A stretch of DNA of 63,992 nt from contig NZ_AJXW01000070.1 in assembly GCF_000264375.1 (NCBI RefSeq), positions 1 through 63,992 of the forward strand, in the 5' to 3' direction. How positions within the stretch are numbered: the first letter of the stretch is position 1; every line of letters begins with the position of its first letter. The notes under the pieces were generated by a model. It was not told where the DNA came from. It ran no database searches and worked only from the letters and a program-made list of their open reading frames with translations. This document shows positions 37,368 through 47,900 of this stretch, one piece after another. The position numbers and the translations under genes were made by a program. This DNA is from Rhodanobacter thiooxydans LCS2. GTDB lineage: Bacteria; Pseudomonadota; Gammaproteobacteria; Xanthomonadales; Rhodanobacteraceae.

Positions 37368-38025
37368 AGCGGTATCCGCGTCCACGTACCGTCTCGATGG
37401 GTTTGAGGGTGCCGTCCGGGTCCAGCTTGCGCCGCAGGCGGCCGATGAAGACTTCCAGCACGTTGGAGTCGCGGTCGAAATCCTGCTGATAGATGTGCTC
37501 GGTGAGGTCGGCCTTGGACACCAGTTCGCCGGCATGCAGCATCAGGTATTCGAGCACCTTGTACTCGTAGCTGGTCAGGTCGACCGGCTTGCCTTCCACC
37601 GTCACCGTCTGCGCGGTGGTGTCCAGCTTGATCATGCCGCAGGCCAGGATCGGCTTCGACCAGCCGCTGGCGCGGCGCACCAGCGCGTTGATGCGCGCCA
37701 GCAGTTCCTCGACGTGGAACGGCTTCACCAGGTAGTCGTCGGCGCCGTACTTCAGCCCCTCGACCTTGTCCTGCCAGCTGCCGCGCGCGGTCAGGATCAG
37801 GATCGGGTAGCGCTGGCCGTGCTCGCGCAGCGCCCTGACCAGCTCCATGCCGGACATCTTGGGCAGGCCCAGGTCGATGATCGCCAGATCGAACGGCACC
37901 TCGCGGCCGAGGTAGATGCCCTCCTCGCCATCCTGCGCCGCGTCGACGGCGAAGCCGTCGCGTTTCAGGCGCGCCGCCAGCGTCTCGCGCAACGGCGCCT
38001 CGTCCTCCACCAACAGGATGCGCAT
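37333..38025 (-). CDS. phoP: PhoP-type response regulator (OmpR family)
   Basis: A 230-residue two-domain regulator. The receiver has the acidic pocket (VEDEA), the phosphorylated Asp in AIIDLGLP, and the KPFH switch Lys. The C-terminal winged-helix DNA-binding domain ends VRGRGYRFAIP. The sequence SWQDKVEGLKYGADDYLVKP is very close to E. coli PhoP. It overlaps the upstream PepSY gene by one base (TGATG) and is followed at once by the kinase gene. Regulon and signal (Mg2+, pH, cationic peptides in enterics) cannot be read here. Confidence 0.93.
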   Translation of the reverse strand: MRILLVEDEAPLRETLAARLKRDGFAVDAAQDGEEGIYLGREVPFDLAIIDLGLPKMSGMELVRALREHGQRYPILILTARGSWQDKVEGLKYGADDYLVKPFHVEELLARINALVRRASGWSKPILACGMIKLDTTAQTVTVEGKPVDLTSYEYKVLEYLMLHAGELVSKADLTEHIYQQDFDRDSNVLEVFIGRLRRKLDPDGTLKPIETVRGRGYRFAIPRTDGDDE

Positions 38026-38348
38026 CAGCGTTTCTCCTTGCGGCCCGCGCTCTTGGCGGGCGGGTTCTTGGTTGACTGGGCGGATGACGGATTCTTGCCC
38101 GATTCGGAGGAGACCACCATCACCCTGACGTGGCCGTCGGCGGTGAGCACCTTGATGCGGTACTCCTGCCGGCGCCCGACCCCCCGCTGCTCGGCCGACA
38201 ATACCTTGCCGCCGGTCTCCTGCTGCACCTGGAGCACCGCCTGGTCCAGCGTCACCGTCGACTCGGCCGACTGCGCCACGGCCAGTCCGGCAGCGCCGGC
38301 AAACAGCGATATCAGCAGAGCATGGATGAAGTTTTTGTGCGTCGTCAT
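38025..38348 (-). CDS. Exported PepSY-domain protein
   Basis: A 107-residue exported protein: signal peptide at residues 1-25 (FIHALLISLFAGAAGLAVA), then one PepSY-like domain (TLDQAVLQVQQETGGKVLSA, EYRIKVLTADGHVRVMVVS), and a basic Lys/Ser tail. PepSY proteins are often inhibitors or sensors in the periplasm. It is the first gene of the operon with phoP and the sensor kinase, so a role in signal input to the kinase is plausible but inferred. The ATG at 38348 opens the signal peptide. Confidence 0.85.
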   Translation of the reverse strand: MTTHKNFIHALLISLFAGAAGLAVAQSAESTVTLDQAVLQVQQETGGKVLSAEQRGVGRRQEYRIKVLTADGHVRVMVVSSESGKNPSSAQSTKNPPAKSAGRKEKR

Positions 38349-38431
38349 GGGTAAAGTCACCGCCCCGGCAACTGCCGGTGCGGCCAGCCTAGACAATCAG
38401 GCCTGAATACTGACCGGACGGGCGGCGGCTG

Positions 38432-39415
38432 TCACGCCGCCGCCGCGCACGGCGCCATCGCCTGCTCCAGCAGCGCCCAGCCGGCGCCAGGCAGGTGCGC
38501 GCCCTCGCTGAGCGTGCGGCGGAACGCCCGCGCGCCCGGCTCGCCCTGGTACAGGCCCAGCAGGTGCCGGCTGATGTGCTTCAGCGCGGTGCCACGCGCC
38601 AGCTCGGCCTCCACGTACGGCCGCAGGCGCTGCAGCACGCTGTCGCGATCAGGCAGCGGCTCGCCATGCAGCGCATGCTCGAGCTGGGCCAGCAGGTACG
38701 GGTCGTGGTACGCCGCGCGGCCCAGCATCACCCCGTCCAGCCGCGTCAGGTGCGCACGCACCTGCGCCACCGTGGTGATGCCGCCGTTGATCACCACCAC
38801 CAGCTGCGGAAACTCGCGCTTGAGCCGGTACACCCGCTCGTAGTCCAGCGGCGGCACCTCGCGGTTCTCCTTCGGGCTGAGGCCCTTCAGCCACGCTTTG
38901 CGCGCGTGCACCACCAGCACCCCGACACCGGCTTCCAGCATCAGCCCGGTGAATTGCTGCAGATCGGCGTAGGCGTCCTGGTCGTCCACGCCGATGCGGC
39001 ACTTCACCGTCACCGGCACGCTGACCGCGTCGCGCATCGCCTTCACGCAATCGGCCACCAGCGCCGGCTCGCGCATCAGGCAGGCGCCGAAGCGGCCCGA
39101 CTGCACGCGGTCGGACGGGCAGCCCACGTTGAGGTTGATCTCGTCGTAGCCGGCCTCGGCGCCGAAGCGCGCCGCCTGCGCCAGCTCGTGCGGCTCGCTG
39201 CCGCCCAGCTGCAGCGCCAGCGGGTGTTCCTGCTGGCTGTGCTCGAGCAGGCGCAGCTGTTTTCCGCGCACCAGCGCCGCACTGGTCACCATCTCGGTGT
39301 ACAGCCGCGCGCGCGGCGACAGCAACCGGTGGAAGTAGCGGCAGTGGCGGTCGGTCCAGTCCATCATCGGGGCGACGCTGAGGTTCCACGGCGAGGCGGC
39401 GGCGAGATCGTTCAT
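38432..39415 (-). CDS. dusA: tRNA-dihydrouridine synthase DusA
   Basis: A flavin enzyme that reduces uridines 20/20a in the D-loop of tRNA. The N-terminal LSVAPMMDWTDRHCRYFHRLL is the DusA-specific form of the family signature, and the catalytic Cys lies in NVGCPSDRVQSGRFGACLM. The C-terminal helical domain is present (LGLYQGEPGARAFRRTLSEG). Length 327 is normal. It is the last minus-strand gene before the injection-system cluster, 61 bases from the end of the lipase gene, and is functionally unrelated to it. Confidence 0.95.
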   Translation of the reverse strand: MNDLAAASPWNLSVAPMMDWTDRHCRYFHRLLSPRARLYTEMVTSAALVRGKQLRLLEHSQQEHPLALQLGGSEPHELAQAARFGAEAGYDEINLNVGCPSDRVQSGRFGACLMREPALVADCVKAMRDAVSVPVTVKCRIGVDDQDAYADLQQFTGLMLEAGVGVLVVHARKAWLKGLSPKENREVPPLDYERVYRLKREFPQLVVVINGGITTVAQVRAHLTRLDGVMLGRAAYHDPYLLAQLEHALHGEPLPDRDSVLQRLRPYVEAELARGTALKHISRHLLGLYQGEPGARAFRRTLSEGAHLPGAGWALLEQAMAPCAAAA

Positions 39416-39476
39416 GCGCGTAGTGTAAGGGCAGCTTCCGCCGCGTCGACACGGACCGCCCGTCCGGCCCCGCCGA

Positions 39477-41006
39477 TCAGCCGCCGGCCGAGCTGGCCTG
39501 CCCGGCCAGCTCGGCCGCCACCGCCAGGCGCGTCACCGCCAGGCGCAGCTGGCCCTTGAAGCCCTTCGGCGAGGACAGCGGGATCAGGTAATCGTCACCA
39601 TCGCGCGCGGCCAGCGTACCGAGCGACTCGCTGGAGCGCTCGTCGGCGAATACGTAGCGCAGGTTCCAGTCATCGGCGCTCTGCGTGGCGCGGATCACCA
39701 CGGTGTCGCGGAACAGGTACTCGCCTTCGACGTGCTGGTCGAGCCACAGCTTGTTGTCGATGGTGTAGCCGGTGGTCGACACCGCCAGGTCCACGCTGAA
39801 GACCATGGTGCGGCCCACGGTGATCTTGCTGGTGTCGAGGAAGGCCGAGAACAGCACCGGCGAGCGCGGCGCGGCGCGGCCGATGTTGTCCGGTCGCAGC
39901 AGCTCGTCGAAGCTGCGCAGCACCGCGCTGCAGGTGTCGCGGCGCCGTTCGGTGAGCTTGTAGTTGGCCGCGCCACGCGGCGCCACGGTGGCCTCGAAAT
40001 AGTACGAGGCGCGCACCTGCTTGCCGCTGTCCTTGGCCTTCTGGATCGAGGCCGGCAACGGCAGCGCGTCGACGTCCAGCGCACCGTCCGCGCGCACGTC
40101 GCCGAACAGGAAGCGCACCAGGTTCTGGTAGCCGTCCTCGGAATTGACCACGCCGTAGGTGCCGCTGTGGCTGCGATAGGAGAACGCACGCGGCGCCTCC
40201 TGCACGGTGGCGTTTTCGATTCGCACCAGGCCGTCGCTCATCTCGCCGGCGAGCTTGCGGGTGAGGCCAAGCGCCACCTCGTAGTCGCGCTGGTTGGTGC
40301 CGACGAAACAGAAGAAGCGCCGCGGGTCGAACTTGCCGTCCAGCGTGTCCACGCGCTCCGGCGCGCCCTTCAGGCCGAGGTAACCGGCCATGGTCCTGCG
40401 GTTGAAGTTGTTCATGTCCCACAGGCCCAGCGCCGCGGGCACGTTGATGCCGGCCACCTCGATGCCGTTGTGCGGCGTGGCGTAGGTGAACACCTTGTCG
40501 ACCATGGCGCGATCCTCGGGCGTACTGATCGCATCGTTCTGCAGGAAGCTGCGGCATACCAGGCCGCCCATCGAATGCGCCACCAGGTGCACGCGGAAGG
40601 CCTGCCGGCGCGCGGCGTCGTCGCCGCAGATCTGGTCGCGCACCTGGTGCAGCAGTTCCTTCAACCCCTGCGCCGCCTCGACGATGGACAACGCCTTGCC
40701 GTTGCCCAGGTCGCTGTCGGCCGGGTCGTAGTAGCGGTAGATCACCACGCTGCGCGCCTGGATCTCGCCGCTGATCTCGATGCCGTTGGTGTAGGTGTCG
40801 CGGTAGCCGTAATCCTTCATCAGCCGCACCAGCGGCGACTCGAACACGTGCCGCAGCACGGTGCCGTCCCAGGCCTGGCGCACCTTGGTGGCGCCGAGGT
40901 TGAAGCCCATGTAGGGCGTGGCGACAGTGGCCGCGATCTCGCTCGGCGTCATCGCGTAGCCGCGGACGTAGATGATCGGGAAGTACGGGGCGGTCAGCGG
41001 ATCCAT
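39477..41006 (-). CDS. Lipase-like alpha/beta hydrolase at the end of the eCIS cluster
   Basis: A 509-residue protein without signal peptide. Residues about 5-330 form an alpha/beta hydrolase of the lipase/PGAP1 type: an N-terminal strand IIYVRGYAM, the nucleophile elbow HLVAHSMGGLVC (Ser near residue 155), and an Asp/His region including FTYATPHNG. The C-terminal third is beta-rich (VLFSAFLDTSKITVGRTMVF, DNKLWLDQHVEGEYLFRDTV). It is the last gene of the cluster, 45 bases after the DUF6519 gene. An export signal is missing, so if it leaves the cell it would do so by lysis or loading into the particle. Effector, particle part or unrelated hydrolase are all possible. Confidence 0.75.
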   Translation of the reverse strand: MDPLTAPYFPIIYVRGYAMTPSEIAATVATPYMGFNLGATKVRQAWDGTVLRHVFESPLVRLMKDYGYRDTYTNGIEISGEIQARSVVIYRYYDPADSDLGNGKALSIVEAAQGLKELLHQVRDQICGDDAARRQAFRVHLVAHSMGGLVCRSFLQNDAISTPEDRAMVDKVFTYATPHNGIEVAGINVPAALGLWDMNNFNRRTMAGYLGLKGAPERVDTLDGKFDPRRFFCFVGTNQRDYEVALGLTRKLAGEMSDGLVRIENATVQEAPRAFSYRSHSGTYGVVNSEDGYQNLVRFLFGDVRADGALDVDALPLPASIQKAKDSGKQVRASYYFEATVAPRGAANYKLTERRRDTCSAVLRSFDELLRPDNIGRAAPRSPVLFSAFLDTSKITVGRTMVFSVDLAVSTTGYTIDNKLWLDQHVEGEYLFRDTVVIRATQSADDWNLRYVFADERSSESLGTLAARDGDDYLIPLSSPKGFKGQLRLAVTRLAVAAELAGQASSAGG

Positions 41007-41051
41007 GGGGCCGTTTCCTCGGCAATGGGTTCATCTCGGCGGCGATGATGC

Positions 41052-42683
41052 TCAGGCCGGACCCGCGGGTTTCCCCGGCTTGCGGGTCTGCTTGCGCCTG
41101 GCGCTGCCCGCCGCCGTCGACTTGACCGCGTTGGCCGCAGGCGCGGCGAACAGCTTGTGGTTGGGCGTGCCCGGTACGGTCGTGGACGCGGCCCGCAGCA
41201 ACTCGCACAGGCTGTCGAAGCGGCAGCAGCATTCGTCGTAGTTGCCGTCGCCGCTGGCGCCGAGCACCGCGTAGTGGTGCAGGCCGCGCGGCGGCAGTGC
41301 AGCGGGCGCGCCGTTGAGCGACGGCCAGTCGAGCTGGCCGTCGCCGGCCACGCGCGCGGGGATCAGCCAGTAGTCGCCGGTGGCGTAGACACCGCCGGGC
41401 TCGAAGGTGATCTGGATGCCGCTCTCCAGCGCGATCGCGGCGCCTTCGGCGACGACCAGCACGCCCTGCGCGTTCACCGCTTCGCGCTGGTCCCACCGGC
41501 GCAACAACGGGTGCTCGTGCGGGTCGTCGGACAGCGGCCACGGCGTGGTGTTCTTCGGCACGTTCAAGGTGACGCTGGCGTTTGCCGGGTCGATCGCGAT
41601 TACCTGCAGCAGCGGGTACGCGCGCTGCCCCAGCGTGTAGCGGTCATCGACCAGTTCGACCCAGTCGTTCGCCGCCAGGCTGAGGCGGGCGTCGCGGCCG
41701 AACCGGGCCAGGGTCACCGTCAGCGTTGCGCTACCGTCGTCCGCCGTGGCGCCGGGATCGTGGCCGGTGACCGGGAACACCACCGAGCCGTTCTCGCGCG
41801 ACCACCTGAAGCTCGCCGCGCCGACCGGCCCGCCCTGGTGGATCTCGACCCGGTACAGCTGGTTCTCCATGCCGCGGTAGCGCGCATCGGCAGCAATCAC
41901 GCAGGGATCGTTGTCGGATTCCTGCGGCCCCAGTTCCGCGCGCAGCCGCGGCAAGGCGTACGCCGCGCGCGCGCCGAGCAGCTGGCGGAGCATCACGCAG
42001 GGCGAGGCGTTGGCCTGGCCGCCGGCGACATCCTGGCGCAACTGCGCCACCTCGGCGAGTTGCTGCTTGATCGCCGCGACGTCGGCCGGGTTGCCGGCAG
42101 TACCCTGGCGCGTCGTCAGCGCCGTGGTGATGTCGTCGAGCTGCTGCTGCGCCCGCGGCTGGTCGAGCAGGCGCAGCTGCCATACCACTTGCGCGCGCGT
42201 GGCAGTGTCGATGCCGTCCAGCGCCACGTCGGCGATGCCCGGCGCCTCCACCGCGCACAGGTGGCGCTCCCACACGTCCAGCCATAGCACGACACCGGCC
42301 GGCGGGTTCTCGAAGCCGCTCTTGCCGTCGGCTACGCCGTAGTCCGGCGTAGGCGCATTCGGTTGCTGCGCCAGCGTGCATACGGCTTCGTTCACGCACA
42401 GGATGCCGTCGACGTAGAAGTGCCCCGGCGCCAGCTGCCAGTCGGTCAACGGCAGCGGCTTGCTGCTGCCGTCCGCGTTGGTGGTGCGGGCGGTGATGGC
42501 GAAGCCCGTGCCGGCCGCCCAGCACGGGCCGACCAGGTCGCGCACCAGGGTGCGCAGCAGGTGCAGCTGGATCTGCGCCTGTTCGTTCCAGTCGGCCTCC
42601 AGCAACACGCGGCCCTGCTGTTGCAAAACCTGGCTGTAATGCAGCGCCGGGTCGAAGCTGACGCGTGCGAAGTCGCCTTTCAT
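41052..42683 (-). CDS. DUF6519 protein, eCIS baseplate-associated
   Basis: A 543-residue protein that begins MKGDFARVSFDPALHYSQVL with the continuation QQGRVLLEADWNEQAQI, the characteristic start of DUF6519 proteins, which are found next to tail-like systems. Residues about 180-220 are a coiled-coil-like helix pair, followed by beta-rich domains, and the C-terminus is basic (RRKQTRKPGKPAGP). The ribosome site AGGAG overlaps the stop codon of the upstream tail-protein gene. No enzymatic motif seen. Likely a baseplate or fibre-attachment component. Confidence 0.8.
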   Translation of the reverse strand: MKGDFARVSFDPALHYSQVLQQQGRVLLEADWNEQAQIQLHLLRTLVRDLVGPCWAAGTGFAITARTTNADGSSKPLPLTDWQLAPGHFYVDGILCVNEAVCTLAQQPNAPTPDYGVADGKSGFENPPAGVVLWLDVWERHLCAVEAPGIADVALDGIDTATRAQVVWQLRLLDQPRAQQQLDDITTALTTRQGTAGNPADVAAIKQQLAEVAQLRQDVAGGQANASPCVMLRQLLGARAAYALPRLRAELGPQESDNDPCVIAADARYRGMENQLYRVEIHQGGPVGAASFRWSRENGSVVFPVTGHDPGATADDGSATLTVTLARFGRDARLSLAANDWVELVDDRYTLGQRAYPLLQVIAIDPANASVTLNVPKNTTPWPLSDDPHEHPLLRRWDQREAVNAQGVLVVAEGAAIALESGIQITFEPGGVYATGDYWLIPARVAGDGQLDWPSLNGAPAALPPRGLHHYAVLGASGDGNYDECCCRFDSLCELLRAASTTVPGTPNHKLFAAPAANAVKSTAAGSARRKQTRKPGKPAGPA

Positions 42684-42693
42684 GGTCGATCTC

Positions 42694-44928
42694 CTAACTC
42701 GCTAAGAGGATGCCGGCGTCCGTGCCCGCCGGAACGTATTCGGCCAGCCGCGCCGCGAGGTTCGCCTCGCGCTGCGGCTCGTACAGGTCGTGCCAGACGC
42801 CCATCGCCGAACGGTCGGACGCGCCGCGGCGAATCTCGTCGCAACAATCGTCGGTCAGGCGCAGGTAGTGCGGCGAGCCGTAGCGCCGGCTGCGGAACTG
42901 CGGCACCACGCGCAGCGATTCATGCGCGCGTTGCGTCGCATCGACCGCGGCCAGCGCGAGATCCGGTTGGCAATGGAAGCGCCGCGGCGTGCGCGAACCC
43001 TCGGCCACGTAGCAGAAGCGCACGCAGCCCTGCTGCCGGCGCAGCACGCGCAGGGGGCTGGCGAAGATCGAGTCCTCGGCCAGCGCGATGCCGTGCGCCT
43101 GCACTTCGCCGATCACCGTGCAGCGGCGGAAACTGGCCTCGACGTAGGCCACCGCCTCGTCCGGCGCGCCCAGCGCCACACGTTCGGCGCCGGTGGCGTC
43201 GAGGATGCTGTCGCACAATTCCAGCGTCGGCGGCTCGCCGCGCCGTTCGGGGCTGATCACGGCGATCGCGCCGAGGATGCTGTGCTCGATGCGCAGCGCG
43301 GCGCGGGTGCCATCGAGGGTGACGCTGGGCTCGCCCGGGCGCTTCGGATCGCAGTCGCATTGCAATGCCCAGCCCGGCACCAGAGTGCAGTGGCGGATCA
43401 GCAGCTCGCACAGGTCGCCGTCCGCGGCGGTCTCGTCGTCCGGCCCGTGCACCTCGATGCCGCGCCCCACCACCAGCAGGCCGTCCAGCAGCACGCGGCT
43501 GCCGGCACGGCCGCCGATGCCGAGCGCGTCCGGCTGGCTGGCGCGCACGTCGAGCAGGCGCAGCACCGGCCGGGTGCGTTCGGCCGCGCGCAGCTGGATC
43601 GCCTCGCCCGCGTCGAGCTGCAGCTCGATGCTGCCCTCGTACACGCCGCTCTCGGCCAGCTCGATCACCAGCGCGCGCAATGTCGGCGTGGCCACCTTGG
43701 CTTCGACCCACGCCGCCAGCGCGTCGGCGATGCTGCCGAAGTGGCCGGCCGGCCAGGTGGCGTTCGCCGCGCGATCCGGCAGCGCGGCGTGCACCACGTA
43801 GCGCGTAGCGCCTTCCAGCTCCGGCGTGACCCGCGCGTATTCGCCGCCGCCGAGGTCGGCAGCGAAGCCGTACCGGTAGCTCACCCACACGCCGCGCTTC
43901 GGCCGCTGGTTGGCCGGGAACAGCAGGCGGCCTCGTTCGGGATCGACCGCCACGCGCCCGCGCTTCGCCTGGCCGCGCCAGCCGGCCAGGTCAGCGGGGA
44001 TCAGCGCCTCGCGCGGTACCGGCACGCCCTGACCTTTCGCCGGCCAGTCCGGCGCCCACACCTGCACGCTGCGGCCGTCGCCGTAGAGTTCGGCCGACAC
44101 GCTGGCGTAGTCGGCCAGCGGGCCGCGCTCGGCGAAACGCCAGCGGCGCAGCGGCAGTGGCAGGTTGCGCTCGTCGGCAATGTGGGTGGGCTCGGTTTCC
44201 GCGACCGGGCGCTGGAACAGCGGCGTGTCGTTGCCCAGCACGCTGAAGCTGAAGCACTGCGGGCCGCGCTCCTCGATGCAATACGCCGGCGTGCAGCTCA
44301 CCGGGTAGCTGCGCAGGCGGCAGGCGAACACGCCCACCGCGGGGATGTTGTGGCGGCCGCGCGAATACCGGCTGCCCATGCGCCGCAGGTCGACACTGTG
44401 CTCGAACGGATCGAACACGCCGTTGGCCCAGCGGATGCGTTGCAGCCGCCCCGGATCGCGCAGGTCGGCGGTGCCGCCGCGATGCGGATGCTGGTGATCG
44501 AGATGCTGCATCCAGCCGAGCCGGCGGTAGAACTCCACCGCGCGCGCCGGCCAGCCGGCCGCGTCGCGGGAAAGATCCTCCAGCAGCGACAGCGTGCCCT
44601 TGCGCCGGCGCGCGTCGATCGTGTTGGCCACGTCGGCGCGTGGCGCCAGCACGCGGCCGAGGCCGGCGCCGCAGCGGCCGCCGTCATCCAGTGTGGCGGC
44701 CTCCGGCAGCAACGTGTAACCGAGCAGGTCGCCGATGTACGGCACCACCCAGTCGTCGCAGGTCTCGATGAACCAGTTGTCGTACAGCTGCGCAATGTTC
44801 TGCTCCAGCACGTCGGCCTGGCTCGAAAGCACGCGCAGGAAATCGCGCAGCGCATAGCCCTGCTCCGCATCGCGCATGCGGTAGACCACCGGCAGCAGGT
44901 CGTACAGACGATCCGGTTGCGCGCTCAT
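42694..44928 (-). CDS. Tail protein I-like / parallel beta-helix protein (eCIS)
   Basis: A 744-residue protein. The first ~150 residues resemble phage P2 gpI/Pvc12-type tail proteins (LYDLLPVVYRMRDAEQGYAL and EQNIAQLYDNWFIETCDDWVVPYIGD). The later part (residues ~430-620) has short repeated strands with Asp/Gly turns, as in right-handed parallel beta helices (LLDGLLVVGRGIEVHGPDDE, ALRIEHSILGAIAVISPERR, CDSILDATGAE). Such beta helices are common in phage tailspikes, so it could mediate target binding. Ten or more Cys in the C-terminal half are unusual. It overlaps the gpJ-like gene by four bases (ATGA). Confidence 0.82.
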   Translation of the reverse strand: MSAQPDRLYDLLPVVYRMRDAEQGYALRDFLRVLSSQADVLEQNIAQLYDNWFIETCDDWVVPYIGDLLGYTLLPEAATLDDGGRCGAGLGRVLAPRADVANTIDARRRKGTLSLLEDLSRDAAGWPARAVEFYRRLGWMQHLDHQHPHRGGTADLRDPGRLQRIRWANGVFDPFEHSVDLRRMGSRYSRGRHNIPAVGVFACRLRSYPVSCTPAYCIEERGPQCFSFSVLGNDTPLFQRPVAETEPTHIADERNLPLPLRRWRFAERGPLADYASVSAELYGDGRSVQVWAPDWPAKGQGVPVPREALIPADLAGWRGQAKRGRVAVDPERGRLLFPANQRPKRGVWVSYRYGFAADLGGGEYARVTPELEGATRYVVHAALPDRAANATWPAGHFGSIADALAAWVEAKVATPTLRALVIELAESGVYEGSIELQLDAGEAIQLRAAERTRPVLRLLDVRASQPDALGIGGRAGSRVLLDGLLVVGRGIEVHGPDDETAADGDLCELLIRHCTLVPGWALQCDCDPKRPGEPSVTLDGTRAALRIEHSILGAIAVISPERRGEPPTLELCDSILDATGAERVALGAPDEAVAYVEASFRRCTVIGEVQAHGIALAEDSIFASPLRVLRRQQGCVRFCYVAEGSRTPRRFHCQPDLALAAVDATQRAHESLRVVPQFRSRRYGSPHYLRLTDDCCDEIRRGASDRSAMGVWHDLYEPQREANLAARLAEYVPAGTDAGILLAS

Positions 44929-47900
44929 GGCGTGGCCTCCTGCAGCAGCAACGTGTCGGGGACGTTCGGCGGCAGGTAGGCGAGCTGCGCGGGGCGTAGC
45001 GTGCCGTCGTCGTAGCGGGCGGGCAGCACTGGCACGCGTGGCGACACCGTCGCAACGTTCGTGGCGGTGGCGCGGCTCATCAACGAAGCGCCTTCATTCT
45101 GCTGGTCGCCGCCCACGCCGAAACCGGCCAGCAGGGTCGCCTCGTCGAGGCTGCCGAACGCGTCCACGTCGACCCAGGCCACGCCGCGCACTGCCTGCAT
45201 GCAGGCGACCAGTTCGCTGAGGTAGACACTCTGCGCCAGCGCGCGCTGCTCGAAGCCGAACGCATCCAGCAGCGCCGCGCGCACCGTCGGCTCGACCGAC
45301 TCCCACGCGAAATCCGGCAGCAGACCCACCTTCGCACTCACGGTCAGCGCCAGCAGCTCGCGCACGTCCAGTCGCACCGGCAGCGACGGATCGCCGTAGC
45401 GCCGCAGCGCCTGCAGCAGGTTGCGGTAGAGGTCGGACGACGGGTCGATCGGCGCATCGGCCGCGCCGGCGATGGTCACCTGCACCAGGCTGCCCAGCTT
45501 GATCGCCGCCGCCTTGCCGACGCCGCCGAATGTGCACGCAAAGTCAGCGTAGTCCGGCACCGATACCAGCCGGTCCAGCGCCAGCACCGCCAGCGGCACG
45601 TTGCGGCGCGCCTGGTCGCGCGTCTCCGCGTCGGCGCCGCCGGAAGCACGCAGCGGGTTGATCACCTCCTTGATGCCGAGCGGCCGGGTCGCCAGCAGGC
45701 TGACCTGCTGCGCACGCACGTTGCCCGGCGTGCCGATGCCGTTGCGATACGTCGCCACCACGTTCTCCACACCGGTAGGCGGGCGCGCACCGTGCACACC
45801 GTCGCCGAATCTCACGGTGGTCTTGCCGTCGTCGTCGGTGGCGGTGACGTAGTTGCGGTCGTTCGCGCCGACGAAGGCGAGGTTGCGCGTCTCGTGCCAC
45901 TGCAGCTCGTTGACGCGCACGCTGAGCGTGCTTTGCACGCCGTCCACCGTGGACGCGGACACGTACGTCAGCGGCGGTTGCTTCAGCACGAACGCCTGCA
46001 TCGGCAGGGCGCCGTTGCCGCTGCCCAGCACCTCGCGGCGGCTCTCGCCGTGGGTGGCGCGCACCACGTTGGCGCGGACCGCCACCGTGTCGCGCTGGTA
46101 GCGATAGGCAAGGCCCGCGTTGGCGAACACCAGGGTGCTGTGCACGGTGTCGCCGGGCAGCTTCACATCGGCACCCTGCTCCACCGCGGACAGCATCACC
46201 AGCTCGGCAGCGGTCACCGCGTCGGTGCCCGGCACGTCGCTGCGCTGCCCTTCCACGATCACCCAGCGCCCGGCCTTGAGGCCGTCGACGGCGGTGTCGA
46301 GGGTGAGACGGGTGGCGCTGTCGCCGGTGCTGCGCGGCAACGAGGCGTCCGTCGCCCCGACGGGGTCAGCGATCGCCAGGTCGGCCAGCGTCAGCCGTTC
46401 GCTCTGCGCGTAGACCTGAGTCGTGCGCAGTTTGCCGATATTCGAATCCCCCTTGATGCTCCAGATCGGCGTTGCGGGATCAGGATTGACCAAGGCGACC
46501 TCGGTCGTCTTGCCGCTGATGCCGTAATCGGTGCGCGGATGAATCCGTACGGCGCGTGCCTTCACCACCGTGACCGGCTCGGAAAGGTCGTCCGGCTTGA
46601 CGAGTAGCAGGTAACCACCGGCCGATACGCCATCGTACGCACTGTCGAGCGACAACACGTCGTTCGTCTCGTGCTGCGGTGCCTGCTCCTCGGCGACGGA
46701 AGTCGTCGTGACATTCCCGTTGTCGCCCGGCTTCGTCTGCACCAGGCTGATCGTTTTCGGCGCGTTGTAGCCGAACAGCGACGCTGCCACGCGCAACGCG
46801 TACACGCCCTTCAGCATCGACGACGGCTTACCCTGTGGAACGCTGCTCCAGGCGCGATAGAAGGTGTCGGTCAGGCGTGGTGCAAATTTCAGCAATAGTT
46901 GCGGGCGCGTATCGCTGGCCGTATTCAACGCTGTAGCAACGCTGCGCGACAGACGGAGGCTGTTGGCCGGCTGCAGAGTCGGCGCGGCCCGCAGAGCGTC
47001 GAAGAGCGCGACAAAACCGAAACTGCTCTCGCCCGACGAAGGCGTTGTACCGAACGCCTTATCCACAGCGCTCTTGAACGCCTCGGCGGCTGGCGGCCCG
47101 TCAGGAAGCCTGTCACGCAAGCGGTACGGCTTCATGAGACCGTCGAAACTGCCACCATTGTCGGCACCCAGCAGCAGGTTCTTTCGCACCATTTTTATCA
47201 GCATCAGCCATTCGTCGGAGTTCGTTCCTGCACCGGATGAACTCCAGTTGGCGATCGCCACGTTCGCCGCCACCACGATCTGCACCGTCGCCGCATCCAT
47301 CGGCTGCAGTACGACCTTGCTGTGCTGCACGGGCTGCTGCAACTCGACCGACTGCACCAGACGAACCACCTGTGTCCCGCTGGTCAGGTCGTCGCCAAAC
47401 AGGAACAGCAGGCGATCGTTCGGCTTCAGGTTGTTCGCCGTGCCGGCGATCCACAGCTCGCTCAGTGCCGCGACGTTGTCCGGCGTGATGTCCGGCGGTC
47501 GCGTCAGCCGCGGCTTGAGCGCGTTCCACTCGAAGCGCGCATCCAGCGGCTCAGCGGTCTCGAAGCCCTGCATCTGCTCGCCCGGCGCGGGCACGGACTG
47601 CGCGCGCGCGCCGGCGGGAATCGTTACCGGCGGCGAATCCTTCTCCACCGTGTAGGCGAGGTAGACGCTGGCAGCCACGCCAGGGCGCAGGCGGTAGTCG
47701 ACCAGCCGCGCCAGTTCCAGCACCGAGCGGCGCTCGGTGGCGGCGCGCAGGTAGCCTTCGTTGGCGATGCGCTCGGTGTAGAAGCTCAGCACGTCGGCGC
47801 CGACCGCCCAGGCGTCGATCAGCGCCATCGCCGGATCGTCGGCCTCGCGCGTGCGCAGCCCGGCCAGCGCCGGCAGCGCGGCGTCGCTCAAATCGGCCTG

